NCBI RefSeq assembly: GCF_001659605.2
Contig: NC_035164.2
Location: 2,133,001-2,197,000 of the forward strand
DNA length: 64,000 nucleotides
Source of the DNA: Manihot esculenta
Taxonomy: Eukaryota > Streptophyta > Magnoliopsida > Malpighiales > Euphorbiaceae
Direction of reading: 5' to 3'
The position numbers and the translations under genes were made by a program. How positions within the stretch are numbered: the stretch's first letter is position 1; each line of letters opens with the position of its first letter. The notes below the pieces were generated by a model that was not told the DNA's origin, ran no database searches, and saw only the letters and a program-made list of their open reading frames with translations. Positions 24,727 to 35,452 of the stretch are shown one piece after another.

Positions 24727-27700
24727 TTATCTCCAAACCACATCACCCATAAACTTAAGAGCTGGGACACCTCTTATCTCTACATCAAATAGGGGTGCCT
24801 GGATTGATCTCAAACTGCTGAGCGCTGGATCATTCTGGATGATATCAAGTGCACGCATTTGATCCTACAATATTTAGAACAGAGCAGAAGCGGATGTAAA
24901 GCTTTAACAGAAAGGAATAAGGTTCCATCTGTTTCTAAGAACTTTTTTTTTTGAGATATGAGAAATGTCAAGCAAATGTGCTTCACGGACAGAATTGGTA
25001 GCTCATAATTAATAAATGCTCTACATTGCTTACATAGTTGAAAATAAGGATATCTAGGTTATATTTTCACCAAAAAGTTTCAAAACAAGGTAACTTACTA
25101 GGCCAGTTCAGCCAATATATCAAGACGTACAAAGATAATCCACTTGCTTTTGCAGTCAATGGACTTTCAGAAAAACTGCAAGTGATTTCTACGCAAACCT
25201 TCCCAAGGATTCATGCAATTTTGGATTTGATTGTTTCCCTATTTAGGTGTGAAAAAGCAAATAGAGAAATTTCTCAATTTAAATATCCAAAAGAACACGG
25301 CGATACCTAATCCCAACTTCAAACCAGTAATGGTTGAACAAAATTTACATGGACCACATTTTTGGAACAAAATCTAAAGCCAAGAGTAGAATTCAAGGTA
25401 ATACTTCAAAAAAAAAATACGGAAGCTTTTATTGCAGATTGAATGTACCTTCCTTTTCATTGCACAGAACTTGCAATCTGATGTGGATGGAGGTAGCACC
25501 TGATTGACAATAAGCCTCCTAACTGGAACACTTTCCTTTCTCAAGGATGCGTGCAGCCTTGATGACTCATTTACTGCCATAACCTTAAATGGTCAAAAAA
25601 CAAAATGGACAGTAGGTGATTAATTAAATTAATGTTAAAGCAAATACTTCAAAGCCATTTCTCTCTCAAAGCTGCTCTGTGACAGTCAAACATTATTATG
25701 GATAAATATTATGACATATTTGTTTCATAAAGAGCACATTTATTGATATGAAGGAAAACCATGCAAAACAGTAAAATGCACTCCCAATTCATAACTTAAT
25801 TCAGCTGTAAATATCAAGGCAATACTTCTATGAACGGCAAGTGGATGGTGGCAATAGAGTGGTCCATGTGTTAGTGTAGATGGGTGCGATGGGAGAATAA
25901 TTTTTGCCAAATTGTGTATATATTACATGCCTAGGAGAGGTATGGCTCTATGTCCATGGAAATAAACAAATTACGCTAGAATTAACAAAAATTAAATGGA
26001 TTGAATAAAATTGCAAATTCAACAAACCTTTGTGCTTTTAGGTCATTTGCTCTTTATATTACCTAAGAAATCCGTCCATAAAAGAAAAGATGATCTGAGG
26101 GCATACCGTTGGAATTGTCACTATAATAAATTCAGTGGTGTCTGAGTCTTGGAAAAGGTGTCGCACTCTAGCCATCTTCTCTCTTAATTCTCCAAGCTTG
26201 TCCTCCAGCTTTTCAGACTACAAGTTTAAAAACAAAATGCTTGGATCTTAAATAAGGCAAGAAACACACCAAAACAACAACATTCATACTTACAATATCT
26301 TGCCCTGCCTCTTTTTTTCCAAATAGAGACTTGAGAGCTGAACTTGCGGAAGCTAATTTCCTCTTCAGCTGGATTTAATAAATCAACGGATATCACTATT
26401 TCAACAAATTTTAAAATGGAAACATGGCAAGGAAAGAAAAATTACGTACAATTACACAAACAAGTTCAACAACTAGCTTTTCTATGATGATAGTGTTCAA
26501 AATATACCAGTGTACTTCAGCTAGGAAAACAATTAGAAAAACCATACAGTAAAACATTCAAACAGGGTTATAGGACATAAAAAAAACTTTCAGACATTTT
26601 AGAATGTTCCTAAATATAAAATTCAGTAATATTTCACTTGAGTGACTTTTTAGAAAACAATGCCCAAAACAATTCCCCTTCAAAGCTGGGTTTGGACTCA
26701 TACCTTCATCATTTTGCCGATAGACGAATCCAAGAAGTCAGGCAGGGAGAGAAGCCGAAGTGTATGACCCTACAAACCAACACACAGATAAACAGATATG
26801 CAAAGATGAAAGGTAAAGTAATCTCTAAAGTCCCAAAACAATGACTAACCGTAGGTGCAGTATCAAAGACTATTCGAGTAAATGTAGTATATTCTTGGGT
26901 TTCAACAAATTCCATAACCTAAAAAGCACTGGTGCAGTTAGAATGACTGCTACAAAGTCTCAGGAGAAAGATTTAGCAAATAGTTGAGGGAGACAGAGAC
27001 TTCACATGCCTTCGAAATTGCAATAGCTTCATCCAGACCAGGCGGTGGAGTGTCCAACAACTCTCCTAATTTTAATTCCTCTAACTACAATAAATTCACA
27101 AGATAAGCCATAAATATATCAAACTTGGTCAAAAATTAAGCAATAAGTTTTTCTAGTAGATTTTATAGAGATACAAGACAGTAGCACTCGGACTCAAACG
27201 CAGTCATGGCAAAGTTCTAAATCTTTTGGGATGCAACAATAAATGGAGATTTTATTATGCATATATTTACAAAACAAAATATGTATCCATAATCTTTTGG
27301 GCTGCAAAAGTGGAGATTTTACATCTTGCTGCATGTCCATAGAAATAAATAGAGTGACTGATGAGAGGACTGATACTACCAAAAATTGCATGGAAATATT
27401 TTGCCAATCGCAACAAATTCTAAAGACAAGCTAACCTGGTTAGAAAGCGTGCCAAGGCCCATGCCATCCATTAAATTTTTGACACCACTATCACCACTCT
27501 TTTGATTTTTACTGCGAAATTCTTCTCTAGCTTTCTCAGGGCTTATCTGCGACAATGCTAAATTTAAACATATATATCATACAAAATGGAGATGAAGCAA
27601 CGGTCCATTATGAAGTAACATCATTATTGACAAATGATGTCATTTGAACAAATACCTCGAGAGCAAATAGTGGAGAATCCACTCCTTCAACAGGAACAAG

Positions 27701-28805
27701 TGCACCCCCCGTCAAATCCTGGAGATAATAAACCAAACTCAATGTATTTTAGGAATTTAACTAATCATGAAGTAGTTTGGAATTAACTAAAATGTAAAAA
27801 AAGAAAGGAGCAGGGGGTTGTGGGTGGGAGGGGGGGGGGGGGGGGGAATTTAACTCAACACATAAAAAGAGGAACTAATACCTGGGCAAATGAATCACTT
27901 AAGGAGTGAGCAGGATCAGTTGAGACCACTATTGTAGGGTGACCATGGTTAGCAAATTTTACAGCAAGGGATGCAGCACAGCTTGTTTTTCCTACACCTC
28001 CTTTTCCGCCTAACATGTAGTACTTTCGCTGGATGCCAGCAACCATCTCGTCAAACGCCACAACATCATCAGCACGAGTCACTGCTGATCTCACTACAGG
28101 AAGAAATATGCATCTGAAGTTCTCAACTAAATTTAGTTGCAAGAGCTTACACGTAAGAACGCCATATCATTCTAGATTTCTAGAGTTTCCTTCTAACTAC
28201 AGTAGCCGCAAAAGATCCTTATATGGAAGCTGAAAAAAAAAAAAAAAAATTGTGCATTCCCGCCCTTGGCAATTCATTACAAGTTAAGGACTAAAACAAC
28301 TCCTTTACATTCATTTGATTTCTTTAGCTCTATTGTTCTTGTCACGATAAGAATTCAATATACCTGACTAAACCAGTGAGCAATGGAGCATCGACAAGTA
28401 CGTTTAACAATATAACACCAAACCTAATGGATTATTATTTGCTATTGGTAATCACATCCAAACTAAACACTTCGATCTGTGTTACTGAGCTTCTCAAATA
28501 TCACAACATATCAAATATTAACAACACTACATAATGTGCAATCCATTTTCCCTTTTGGCCAGTTCTTAACACAGAAATCCGATTCTCATTCCACAAAAAA
28601 AAAAAAAGGAAACCACAAGGTAGATTGCACTATAGGCGCATATTCCATTTGAAAAAGCCAAGAGAAAATTATTACCTTGGAAGGGAGCTTTAAGGGGTTT
28701 TGTCTGGATTGGAGATGAGATAGAAGTGAGAATTCTATTGCTTCTGCAAAGGAGATTAAAAGTTTGGGTTTTGGACGCACGATTGAATAAAGCTGCCATG
28801 GCCAT
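24727..28805 (-). CDS. Organellar GET3-type ATPase (GET3B/GET3C), 11 exons
   Basis: ATPase of the ArsA/GET3 family, predicted to bind tail-anchored or other hydrophobic proteins in plastid or mitochondrion. Exons: 28805-28676, 28093-27882, 27718-27656, 27546-27436, 27084-27010, 26918-26850, 26769-26704, 26368-26294, 26217-26107, 25583-25449, 24864-24727; 395 codons (394 aa). The first ~45 residues are Ser/Thr/Lys-rich with few acids, like a transit peptide. Then P-loop [10 protein letters not shown] (72-81), switch [26 protein letters not shown], and a CKFC pair (341-344). Ten-residue blocks match Arabidopsis GET3B as I recall it, but GET3C is equally possible, since ABCG28 neighbours GET3C in Arabidopsis. 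A second in-frame ATG at 28799 is an alternative start. The fifth intron uses a GC donor (AAG|GC at 27010). All ATPase motifs look intact. Confidence 0.92.
27830..27846. repeat. Poly-G tract (17 G) in a GET3 intron
   Basis: Seventeen consecutive G, preceded by GGGGGTTGTGGGTGGGAG, so the plus strand has several G-runs in a row and could form a quadruplex. It sits in the intron after the P-loop exon, about 36 bases beyond its donor (27881). Confidence 0.85.
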
Positions 28806-30157
28806 GGAATTAGTCTGTCGCCGGAATTCTGAACTGAAACACACTGAATATGAGAAGAGAGAAATACTACACCCAAGTATTTTCCGATTCTGGGAAGAAA
28901 AAGAAATGAATAACCAGAAAATCTTCTTTTCTTTGATACCGGAAGGCAGAAGTGGACTGTGCCTGTGAATAAATTGTTTTGGATTTGCTAACTTTGCGGT
29001 GTTTGGGTTCAGAGAAAAGGAAATGGCTTAGGAAGCAGTGCAGGGGTGGCCAAGGGTTTTGACCAGGGTTTTAGAAAATTGTTAGTCGTTTTCTCGAAAA
29101 GTTAACATTTAGTTCCCGTCTTATGTGAAAATTAATTAATTAGTTTTTAATTTAAAAATATATTAAAATATATTAATAATTTTAAAAAATTTTATTAAAA
29201 AATATATGCTGTTATTTTTATACTAAAAGGTGATTCAAAAATTTTTTTCTTTTAAAATTACTTTTAATACTAAAAGATGGAGATATTTTTTATTTTTTTA
29301 TTAGTTAAAATTAAAAAAGAGATTTTTTAATAAATTTTTTAAAACTATTGAAATATTTAAATATATTTTTAAAATTTAAAAATAATTAATTAATTTTTTA
29401 TGCAAAAGAGTTTAAATAGTAATTTTTTTAAAAAGAAAAATCTATAATCAAATTTTTTATGTAATTTATATTTTTCCCTTCTAACTTAAGAAATTAGGAT
29501 CCTAAAGGGACTTAAATATTTCTTTTCAAAGTTTTCATTAGCTTCTAAATTAAAATATTTTCTTTTATTAGTTTTTGTAATTAAGAAGGTTCTGGAGAAG
29601 TAACATGTACCTTGTTTTCTATTTTTAATAAAATTATAACAAAAATTTCTTAAAGAAATTATTTTCCATTAGCTAATTTCAAAGATAAAATTTATATTCC
29701 AATTCAGTTCACATTAGGTATTTTCTGTATTGGAAATTCTTCCAAAAAAACCTTATATTAAAAAATAAAACTAAATAGTTTTGGAGCAGTAATAACTATA
29801 TATTAAATTTTTGGTTTAATTAATGATTTTCAATTTTATAATGTTGAAATTATGCAAATGTAGGCTCTCTCCTTCAATTTCAACAAAGTTAAATAAATAA
29901 AAAAATCAACACATAACTAAAAAATTAATTAAAAAAAGTATATACTATAAAAATATTAATTATTTTCCTGAGCATGAACAAATAAGAAATAAAAAAAATT
30001 TTGTCTAAAAAAGGTCCATATGCATCCAACACATCAATATAAAAATCATAAATATCTATATATTTATATCTTAAATCCATATAGCTCAGTTTAAACTAAA
30101 ACTTCCCGATAGACCTGAAATTCAGCTGTTCCAGTTCTTGCTTGAGTCTCATTTATA
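28806..30157. other. GET3 promoter and AT-rich spacer
   Basis: 28806-29060 is the presumed upstream region of GET3. No other gene is seen. From about 29100 the DNA is AT-rich and, from roughly 29150, is homologous to 33460-34318 as part of the F-box duplication. Confidence 0.5.
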
Positions 30158-31291
30158 TCATCCTGGTCTCATTCCTTTGAAAGTAACCAAACTTTGTCTG
30201 AATATACGTGCTAATCTTTTTGATACATAACACACAATCTCTTCATCTGCAATGTTATAAGCTAGATAGTTGCTTCCCCTAAACCAAACCACCCCATCAA
30301 TGGCTCTATAAGGCTCAAGATCTTCCATAACCATACATGGTTCTTTCTTTAAGAATTTCAATGGAATCACAGTCTTCTTTTCAGCCCATTTTCCCTTCTT
30401 GTAGTTTTTCAACACCAACACTTGTAGCTCATTGTTTGATATCTCAGCTAGAGCCAACTGATCTTCCCATCTCAACACACAGGCTTTGGAGTTATCTGGG
30501 AAGCAGCTTCTTGCCAAATCACAGCTTGTGAAACTCTCATTCTCCATCTCAAAAGACACTACCTCATAGTTCTCTGATCCATCCTTGCTTGTTCTAACAA
30601 AATAAGCAATCCCTTGTATCCCCATTGACCAAAGTATGTCGTTTTCTCTGTTAAAATTTTTGAAAAAATTGGTGTCAAGAGCTCTCCATGAGGGCTTCTC
30701 AACTCTGCCAAGTGTGAGAATCTCAAATCCTCCATGTTGATTGGTTTCGTTTTTACAGCTATATGCAGAAATCACTTTGTAGTAACCATGGTGAACAAAA
30801 GAAGGGATCAAGGGGATCAAGATTTCACTCTTGTGGGGTGGAGTAGGCAAATCAAATACTCTATGCAGTGCTAAGTTCCTGATTCTGAACTTGTTAAAGT
30901 CTCTGTTTCCTTCCATTATCAATCCATCAAAGGTGTAAATCCGTTGAAATGTTTCCCCATTTTCTCGATATGGTTCTCGATTATGAATATTATACTCCCT
31001 GTTTCGTACCATATTCTTTACAATGAAGTTGCGTTCTTGCATTAATTCAAACCACTCTTTGCATACTGTCTGGCACTTTGTCAAACACCTTACAGGCAAC
31101 CAGCTCAAGATTTCTGATATGATTTCAGTTGGAAGAAGTGGTTGATTTCTACTGGGAATCTTACTTTTCTTCCTTCCCTTCCTTGGAGTTGCTTTGGATA
31201 TTGATTTCTTGCTGGGAGTTGAATTCTTGGTGATTTTCTTGCTTCGAGTGACCATCTGTTTCTTGCTTCTAGTGATCATGTGATGCCCCAT
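30158..31291 (-). CDS. F-box protein, copy A of a local duplication
   Basis: Single-exon 377-aa protein. The F-box at about residues 52-92 (LLPTEIISEILSWLPVRCL ... CKEWFELM) should bind SKP1 in an SCF ubiquitin ligase, and the C-terminal ~280 residues resemble a plant F-box-associated domain and should choose the substrate, which is unknown. The N-terminus is highly basic with a repeated MITRSKK/MVTRSKK phrase, perhaps a nuclear signal. Copy B starts exactly 4161 bases downstream and differs at 21 of 377 residues by hand count. There is no stop or frameshift. The flanks are also duplicated. I cannot assign an orthologue; rapidly evolving plant F-box families rarely have one. Confidence 0.88.
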   Translation of the reverse strand: MGHHMITRSKKQMVTRSKKITKNSTPSKKSISKATPRKGRKKSKIPSRNQPLLPTEIISEILSWLPVRCLTKCQTVCKEWFELMQERNFIVKNMVRNREYNIHNREPYRENGETFQRIYTFDGLIMEGNRDFNKFRIRNLALHRVFDLPTPPHKSEILIPLIPSFVHHGYYKVISAYSCKNETNQHGGFEILTLGRVEKPSWRALDTNFFKNFNRENDILWSMGIQGIAYFVRTSKDGSENYEVVSFEMENESFTSCDLARSCFPDNSKACVLRWEDQLALAEISNNELQVLVLKNYKKGKWAEKKTVIPLKFLKKEPCMVMEDLEPYRAIDGVVWFRGSNYLAYNIADEEIVCYVSKRLARIFRQSLVTFKGMRPG

Positions 31292-32148
31292 GATTGATAT
31301 TCCAGAAGCTGCTTAGCACAATTCATCAACATATGTGAAATTTGATTATTTTCTACCATTCCTTACAAATAAACACACCCAATATCCAGCCTTCACACAA
31401 AACAAAAAATTCTTATTCAAACTTGATTAACAATTTAGGTAAACCTAGAACTAAAGCATGGCTTAATTAACGAGAAAGTAAAACAAAGAACAGAAATTAA
31501 CAAATGTAGTATACAGAAAATTATTTAAAATAACATAATAATTAATGTTCGATGATGATATGTATGAGAAAAAAAATTCTAATCTTGATTAATTAGGTAA
31601 ATTGAAAAAATATAATAAATTTCAAAAAGTAAAAAATTAAAAGTGAAAGAAAACATACCTTGAAAACTCGAAGTTGGAGATCCAATTCCAAATAAAAAAA
31701 ATTATATGTATTTATAAAGATGGTTTTACTCTTCTAATTTGATTATGAAAGGTTTTAACTGATTGAATTAGGATTGTTGACTGGTTTCCTAATTTAATTT
31801 CATTATTGATTTACGTTTGTTCATTTTAAAATCTGGTGTTATTTAGTTTAAATGTGTTATTTTTTGAAAAGTTATTTTTTAATAAAATTTGAAATAAATA
31901 AATTATTACAGTAAAAAACTTTAACTTTTTAAAAAGTTAAAAAAAAATATTAACAACCAAAAATAAATTTCACACTTTTGAGAACTTTAAGTTTTCTATC
32001 TAAATTATTTCAAACCAAACAAGACATCAGTATTAACTTAAATTAGATTTAGTTTACTAACAAGTCTAATCATTGGTAAATTGAATTGCATATAGAATCT
32101 AATTAAATTTTAAATTTTAAATTATATCAAACTAAATAATAAAATTTA

Positions 32149-32628
32149 ATGATATGAGATTCAGAAAAATAGAATTTTACAAGGTTTTGTGAACTTAAAA
32201 AAACTTAGTCCTAGAAGAGCGTATTTCCTCCCTTTTATCCTCTTTCTTCCCCTTCACGCGAGATGGCCTCCCCGCCACAGGACCATCTACCCCTGGTATA
32301 GATCTGTATATAGGGGTGACCTCAGGACCATCCCTGTGTTAGATAAGTATTTAATTCCTTTCGGCGAGTGCGTGGACAGGGCTGTGAAATGACTGAACTC
32401 GCAGTCTTTTTTTTTGTGGCCGGGTTTAAGGAAAAAGGACCGAAACCTAGGAAAGGGCTGGTTTTGGGGCTAAGATGGGCTGAACCGGTCTGATTGAGTG
32501 ACTTAAGTGGGAGTCCGGTTTAGAAGAATGAACGGATTAGGCCTGACTTATTCGGGGGCTTAAGAGCCTCCTGATTGTGGACTGCTACTATCGGCCCGGT
32601 CTTATAATGGGAAATCCAGCGGTTATCA
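32149..32628 (+). mobile_element. LTR-like insertion (solo LTR relative) beside F-box copy A
   Basis: About 480 GC-richer bases present next to copy A but absent at the matching site next to copy B (near 36566), where the flanking sequences join directly. A 7-base repeat AAATTTA flanks it (32142-32148, 32629-32635). It begins ATGATATGAG and ends GGTTATCA. It is related to the solo LTR at 62989-63476 in opposite orientation: shared phrases include TTTTACAAGGTTTT, AAAAAACTTAG and GAGTCCGG. The left boundary is uncertain by one or two bases. Confidence 0.7.
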
Positions 32629-34232
32629 AAATTTATTTTAGATTAATTTTATTTTATATTTCATTAAATCTTACAAAATTCTAATTCATAGAATTGCTAA
32701 GAGTGAATCTTGCCATAATCTATTTCCATCTAATGAATTAACAAATTTAAAAGCTAATTGAAAATTTTGCATATTTGTTCTTTGAATTTTTGCAATTGGG
32801 ATTTGGATCTCAGTTGTTCATTATAGTTATTATAACCGTAGAAAGCGGAGGGCTTTGAGGAAGATGAAGAATTTATGTTGAGTATATATTTATATGCTTA
32901 TACTAATTAGATTTAATTTATTAAATGCTCAAATTAATATTATAATTTATTTAATTTTTAAATTTATAAAAATCATAATAATTATATATAAATTAGTTAA
33001 ATTATTAATAATTTATTAAAGAAAAGAGTAAAAATAAATCACACATATTATTGATTATATTTTAAATTTTTATAAATTGATAAAATCAGATAAATATAAT
33101 TTTATTATTTTATATAAAATTTGAAGTTCAATGAATAATATTTAGAGTATAGTTAGTAATAAATTAAATTATTTTTTAATTCTTTTATAAAACATCTATA
33201 ATATAATTAATTTGTGTTTGATTTTTACAAATTTAAATATTTAATAAATTATAATTATAATTTATATATTTAATAGACTAATATAAAATAATACAAGAGT
33301 AAAAATATATATCTATCTGATAAAAAATTAATTTAAAAAAAACATCTCCTCTTTAAATAGAATCACATCTACCTTTACAATTCAATTTCCAAGGTACATA
33401 TCCCATTAGATTTGGAAAGAAATATTATTTTATACAAATTTAGTTTGGGACTTAAATAAAAATTAATTAGTTAATCTTAATTTTTAAAATATATTACAAT
33501 ATACCAATAATTTTAAAAAATCTATAATTAAAATTTTGATGTAATTTATATTTTTTCCTTGTAACTTCAGAAATTAGGATCGTAAAGGGATTTAAATATT
33601 TTTTTCAAAAGTTTTCATTAGCTTCTAAATTAAAATGTTTTCTTTTATTAGTTTTTGTAATTAAGATGGTTCTGGAGAAGAAATTTGTACCTTTTTTTCT
33701 ATTTTTAATAAAATTATAACAAAAATTTCTTTAAAAAATTCTTTTCCCTTAGCTAATTTCAAAGATGAAACTTATATTCTAATTCAGTTCACAATAGCTG
33801 TTTTCTGTATTGGAAATTCTTCCGAAAAAAAAAAACTTATATTCAAAGATAAAACTAAATAGTTTTGAAACCCTAATTAACTGTACATTAGAATCTTGTA
33901 TTAATTAATGATTTTCTATTTCATAATGTTGAAATTATATAAATGTAGACTCTCTCGTTCTAATTTCAACAAATTTAAATAAATAAATAAATAAAGACAA
34001 TTAAAAGAAATTAATTAAAAAATAATATACTATAAAAATATTAATTATTGTCCCGAGCATGAACAAATAAGAAATAAATAAAAAAAAAAAAAAACTTGTC
34101 TAAAGAAGTCTATATGCATCCAATACATCCATATAAAAATCATAAATATTTATATATTTATATTTTAAATCCATATAACTCAGTCTAAACTAAAATCTCC
34201 AGTCCTAACTCTCATAAAGAAGATGCCTGGAA

Positions 34233-34235
<3 letters not shown>

Positions 34236-34272
<37 letters not shown>
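34236..34272. repeat. Poly-A run (37 A) downstream of F-box copy B
   Basis: Part of a stretch of about 70 bases present next to copy B but absent from the matching place by copy A (near 30110). A short unique sequence from about 34200 precedes the A-run, which suggests the truncated 3' end of a retroposed sequence. No clear target duplication was found. Confidence 0.7.
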
Positions 34273-34274
<2 letters not shown>

Positions 34275-34318
34275 CCTGAAATTCAGCTGTTCCAGTTCTT
34301 GCTTGAGTCTCATTTATA

Positions 34319-35452
34319 TCATCCTGGTCTCATTCCTTTGAAAGTAACTAAACTTTGTCTGAATATACGTGCTTGTCTTTTTGATACATGACACACAATC
34401 TCTTCATCTGCAATGTTATAAGCTAGATAGTTGCTTCCCCTAAACCAAACCACCCCATCAATGGCTCTATAAGGCTCAAGATCTTCCATAATCATATATG
34501 GTTCTTTCTTTAAGAATTTCAATGGAATCACAGTCTTCTTTTCAGCCCATTTTCCCTTCTTGTAGTCTTTCAACACCAACACTTGTAGCTCATTGTTTGA
34601 TATCTCAGCTAGAGCCAATTGATCTTCCCATCTCAACACACAGGCTTTGGAGTTATCTGCGAAGCTGCTTCTTGCCAAATCACAGCTTGTGAAACTCTCA
34701 TTCTCCATCTCAAAAGACACTACCTCATAGTTCTCTGATCCATCCTTGCTTGTTCTAACAAAATAAGCAATCCCTTGTATCCCCATTGACCAAAGTATGT
34801 CGTTTTCTCTGTTAAAATTTCTGAAAAAATTGGTGTCGAGAGCTTTCCATGAGGGCTTCTCAACTCTGCCAAGTGTGAGAATCTCAAATCCTCCATGTTG
34901 ATTGGTTTCGTTTTTACAGCTATATGCAGAAATCACTTTGTAGTAACCATGATGAACAAGAGAAGGGATCAAGGGGATCAAGATTTCACTCTTGTGGGGT
35001 GGAGTAGGCAAATCAAATACTCTACGCAGTGCTAAGTTCCTGATTCTGAACTTGTTAAAGTCTCTGTTTCCTTCCATTATCAATCCATCAAAGGTGTAAA
35101 TCAGTTTAAATGCTTCCCCATTTTCTCGATATGATTCTCGATTATGAATATTATACTCCCTGTTTCGTACCATATTCTTTACAATGAAGTTGCCTTCTTG
35201 CATCAATTCAAACCATTCTTTGCATACTCTCTGGCACTTTATCAAACACCTTACAGGCAACCAGCTCAAGATTTCTGATATGATATCAGTTGGAAGAAGT
35301 GGTTGATTTCTACTGGGAATCTTACTTTTCTTCCTTCCCTTCCTTGGAGTTGCTTTGGGTATTGATTTCTTGCTGGGAGTTGGATTCTTGGTGATTTTCT
35401 TGCTTCGAGTGACCATCTGTTTCTTGCTTCTAGTGATCATGTGATGCCCCAT
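34319..35452 (-). CDS. F-box protein, copy B of a local duplication
   Basis: Single-exon 377-aa paralogue of the gene at 30158-31291, same strand. The F-box at about 52-92 reads LLPTDIISEILSWLPVRCL; the rest is the same associated domain. By hand I count about 28 nucleotide differences from copy A over 1134 bases, and 21 residues differ, so most changes alter the protein. Changes are spread along the length, including the F-box (E56D, T71I, T75R) and the substrate-side domain. The reading frame is complete. Upstream DNA is shared with copy A but carries extra sequence at about 35590-35850. Both copies may be working, or one may be drifting. Confidence 0.88.
   Translation of the reverse strand: MGHHMITRSKKQMVTRSKKITKNPTPSKKSIPKATPRKGRKKSKIPSRNQPLLPTDIISEILSWLPVRCLIKCQRVCKEWFELMQEGNFIVKNMVRNREYNIHNRESYRENGEAFKLIYTFDGLIMEGNRDFNKFRIRNLALRRVFDLPTPPHKSEILIPLIPSLVHHGYYKVISAYSCKNETNQHGGFEILTLGRVEKPSWKALDTNFFRNFNRENDILWSMGIQGIAYFVRTSKDGSENYEVVSFEMENESFTSCDLARSSFADNSKACVLRWEDQLALAEISNNELQVLVLKDYKKGKWAEKKTVIPLKFLKKEPYMIMEDLEPYRAIDGVVWFRGSNYLAYNIADEEIVCHVSKRQARIFRQSLVTFKGMRPG

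Larger units (their letters stand above)
31292..34318. other. F-box A upstream region, LTR-like insertion and duplicated flank
   Basis: No gene is seen. About 31292-32970 is homologous to 35453-36830, the upstream side of copy B, except for the insertion at about 32149-32628. From about 33460 to 34318 the sequence is homologous to the downstream side of copy A. Short frames here match nothing I know. Confidence 0.6.
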
